Assembly: GCA_016792565.1 (NCBI GenBank)
Contig: JAEUMK010000028.1
Span: 1 to 40,052, forward strand
Direction of reading: 5' to 3'
Origin: Alphaproteobacteria bacterium
Lineage (GTDB): Bacteria > Pseudomonadota > Alphaproteobacteria > Micropepsales > Micropepsaceae
DNA length: 40,052 bases
Shown here: one piece after another, positions 38,843-40,052 of the stretch
Position numbering within the stretch: the stretch's first letter is position 1
Layout: every line of letters begins with the position of its first letter
The notes under the pieces: model-generated
Databases searched by the model: none
The model's input: only the letters and a program-made list of their open reading frames with translations
What the model was told of the DNA's origin: nothing
Made by a program: the position numbers and the translations under genes

Positions 38843-39574
38843 TTAGCCCTCGGAGCCTCTTTTCTTTGCTTTTTCGTGTCTTTCGGCCAGCCATTCCATC
38901 GACAGGTGGCGCGAGCCGGTCTTGGCGGTATCGAGCGCCGTCATGTTGAGCGCCCGCACGATGCGCCGGGCGATGATCCCGGTCCCGTCCATCTGGTCGA
39001 AGTCGAGGATGTTGAGGCAGCAGGAATCCTGCTCGAACTGGCCGAACGTGTCGAGGCCGAGGCCGAGGAACCAGGTCAGGATCGCCCGGTTGGTGCCGCC
39101 ATGGCAGACGAGCAGGAGATTGGTCCAGGCCGCGTCTTCGAGGATGGCGGTGAAGGCGGGCAGCACGCGGGCCCGGAAATCGGCGAATTTCTCGCCCGCC
39201 GCGAAGCGCGCCTCGGGCGCGCCGGCCCTGAACATGGCGTAGGCATACTCGGCCGGTTCGAGCCTTGAGCGGGTCTCCATGTCGCCGCCCTGGATCTCCT
39301 TCAACGCCGGGGCGTGTTCCAGAGGCAGGTCGCGCCCGCCGAGCACCAGCGTCGCGGTCTCAACCGTGCGGGGGAGGCCGGAGCAGATCGCCCGGTCGAA
39401 CGGCACCGGCGACAGCCAGTCGGCCATGGCGAGCGCTTCCTGCCGGCCCTGCGGCGTCAGCGGGACGGCGTTCGGCTCGGGCCGCCGGGCGCCGTCGGGG
39501 GCGAAATAGTCGGCCTGGGCGTGGCGCATCAGATAGATGCGGCGTCGGCGGCCGTCCTCGAAGGGCAGGCGCAT
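38843..39574 (-). CDS. Histidine phosphatase family protein
   Basis: A 243-residue protein of the phosphoglycerate-mutase-like branch. The RHA motif in YLMRHAQ gives the phosphoacceptor H18. SGLPRTVETA and the later LLLVCHGGTNR supply the second catalytic arginine and histidine. Family members include broad-specificity phosphatases, and the substrate is unknown. GAGGAGACC precedes ATG 39574. It ends 77 bases before phr and starts 13 bases after the thioesterase gene, so it is probably in the same transcript as the latter. Confidence 0.88.
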   Translation of the reverse strand: MRLPFEDGRRRRIYLMRHAQADYFAPDGARRPEPNAVPLTPQGRQEALAMADWLSPVPFDRAICSGLPRTVETATLVLGGRDLPLEHAPALKEIQGGDMETRSRLEPAEYAYAMFRAGAPEARFAAGEKFADFRARVLPAFTAILEDAAWTNLLLVCHGGTNRAILTWFLGLGLDTFGQFEQDSCCLNILDFDQMDGTGIIARRIVRALNMTALDTAKTGSRHLSMEWLAERHEKAKKRGSEG

Positions 39575-39587
39575 GGGCGGTCTCCTC

Positions 39588-40052
39588 TCAGGCGAGCGGT
39601 GTCTTGCGCTTCTCGAAGATGACGCTCTGCGCCGCCCGGCCGAACCAGCCCAGTGAATCGCCGAGCCGGGCGAAGGCGACGCCGCCGCCGTCCGGGCCGG
39701 GATAGGTCTCGGCGTCGAGCAGGATCCATTCGCCGACGGGGTCGCGCGCGAAGGAAAGCTGGAGGTCGGCGTTGATGAAGGTCCACAGGCGGAAGTCGAG
39801 CCAGGCCGAGGTGCCGTTGCAATAGTCGCCGGCGATCGCGGCGCGCATCACCGGCAGGATGGGCTCGCCCTCGATGATGTCCCAGTTGACCTTGTGCCAG
39901 ACGGCGGCCGGGCCGGGCTGGCGGAAAGTGCCTTTGACGAAGCGGCTTTCGAGGCCGGCGTTGAACGGGCACCCGGCGGGGAGGCCGGGCGCCGTGCCCT
40001 GGTCGGGCGGCGGCAGGTCGATGGGCGGCGCGGCCGCCGCGTCGGGCAGCGC
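39588..40052 (-). CDS. TesB-like acyl-CoA thioesterase family protein (partial)
   Basis: The 154 visible residues are the C-terminal part; the gene continues past the right window edge. The frame is open to base 40052 and ends near RKTPLA at 39588. The stretch FRLWTFINADLQLSF, then VGEWILLDAETYPGPDGGG and GDSLGWFGRAAQSV, is typical of the C-terminal hotdog domain of acyl-CoA thioesterase II/TesB-like proteins, where SxG and Q residues recur. The substrate is unknown. The phosphatase gene follows 13 bases downstream. Confidence 0.8.
   Translation of the reverse strand, partial: ALPDAAAAPPIDLPPPDQGTAPGLPAGCPFNAGLESRFVKGTFRQPGPAAVWHKVNWDIIEGEPILPVMRAAIAGDYCNGTSAWLDFRLWTFINADLQLSFARDPVGEWILLDAETYPGPDGGGVAFARLGDSLGWFGRAAQSVIFEKRKTPLA

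Noticed and set aside
1-40052. Anti-phage or toxin-antitoxin system
   Set aside because: The sirtuin, the VWA/MoxR pair and the ClpP-like gene each resemble parts of defence systems, but their neighbours and motifs fit deacylase, Mo-enzyme maturation and protease-paralogue roles; no nuclease or sensor partner is present.

Overview
The window is a gene-dense, very GC-rich chromosomal stretch of an alphaproteobacterium. Three things point there: a small NDUFS4-type complex I accessory subunit, which among bacteria is an alphaproteobacterial trait; a complete aapJQMP general amino-acid transporter of the Rhizobiales/Rhodobacterales type; and the overall gene style of ATGA overlaps and GTG/TTG starts. 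I cannot name the genus. I see no transposase, integrase, phage gene, CRISPR array or rRNA. About 46 protein genes (two cut by the window edges) and two tRNAs fill nearly all of the sequence.

Layout. 1-4279 (+): the end of a PhnE-like permease, a sirtuin deacylase, a ClpP-like protease behind a 338-base gap with repeats and a good promoter, a GH13 glucosidase and a crotonase-fold enzyme. 4272-14890 (-): a molybdenum-hydroxylase locus of the form II (CODH-like) type. In transcription order it runs coxG, coxS, coxL, coxM, coxD, coxE, a two-gene split XdhC, a molybdopterin-binding/MocA-like fusion and an IscU/NifU-like scaffold. An EamA transporter sits in the opposite orientation between coxM and coxD. 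14992-15888 (+): a double cold-shock-domain protein with a long glycine/arginine-rich linker. 15952-18485 (-): a TPP riboswitch and a three-gene thiamine-precursor ABC transporter. 18532-20061 (+): a DUF192 protein, a hotdog thioesterase, tRNA-Pro(TGG), the NDUFS4 homologue and tRNA-Arg(TCT). 20067-23213: a MOSC protein (-), a Sel1-repeat protein, an aldonolactone oxidase and a 59-residue membrane protein. 23218-26149 (-): a Cys/Met-metabolism PLP enzyme, an acyl-CoA carboxyltransferase and a free-standing biotinyl domain. 26273-30395 (+): aapJQMP. 30526-33926: a glutathione S-transferase, a secreted DGPG-repeat protein, a GNAT enzyme, a 3-mercaptopyruvate sulfurtransferase and a DUF6134-like secreted protein. 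33978-38765 (-): photolyase, an amine-oxidase-like flavoprotein, a DUF1365 protein and a cyclopropane-synthase-like methyltransferase, all overlapping. 38843-40052 (-): a histidine phosphatase and a truncated TesB-like thioesterase.

How the genes work together. The cox-like locus looks self-contained: a three-subunit Mo/FAD/[2Fe-2S] hydroxylase (L, M, S), a membrane-recruitment protein (G), the AAA+/VWA maturation pair (D, E), XdhC-type cofactor chaperones, a cofactor-nucleotide transferase and possibly its own Fe-S scaffold. The large subunit carries AYRGAGR, not the AYxCSFR of genuine CO dehydrogenase, so the substrate is unknown. The 33978-38765 operon pairs DNA photorepair with modification of membrane fatty acids. 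Its methyltransferase has lost two residues of the E. coli Cfa bicarbonate site and sits beside a flavoprotein, which suggests methyl-branched or furan fatty acids as well as cyclopropanes. These two loci, the secreted DGPG-repeat protein and the ClpP-like protease with an apparent Ser-His-Asn triad are the main points for follow-up.
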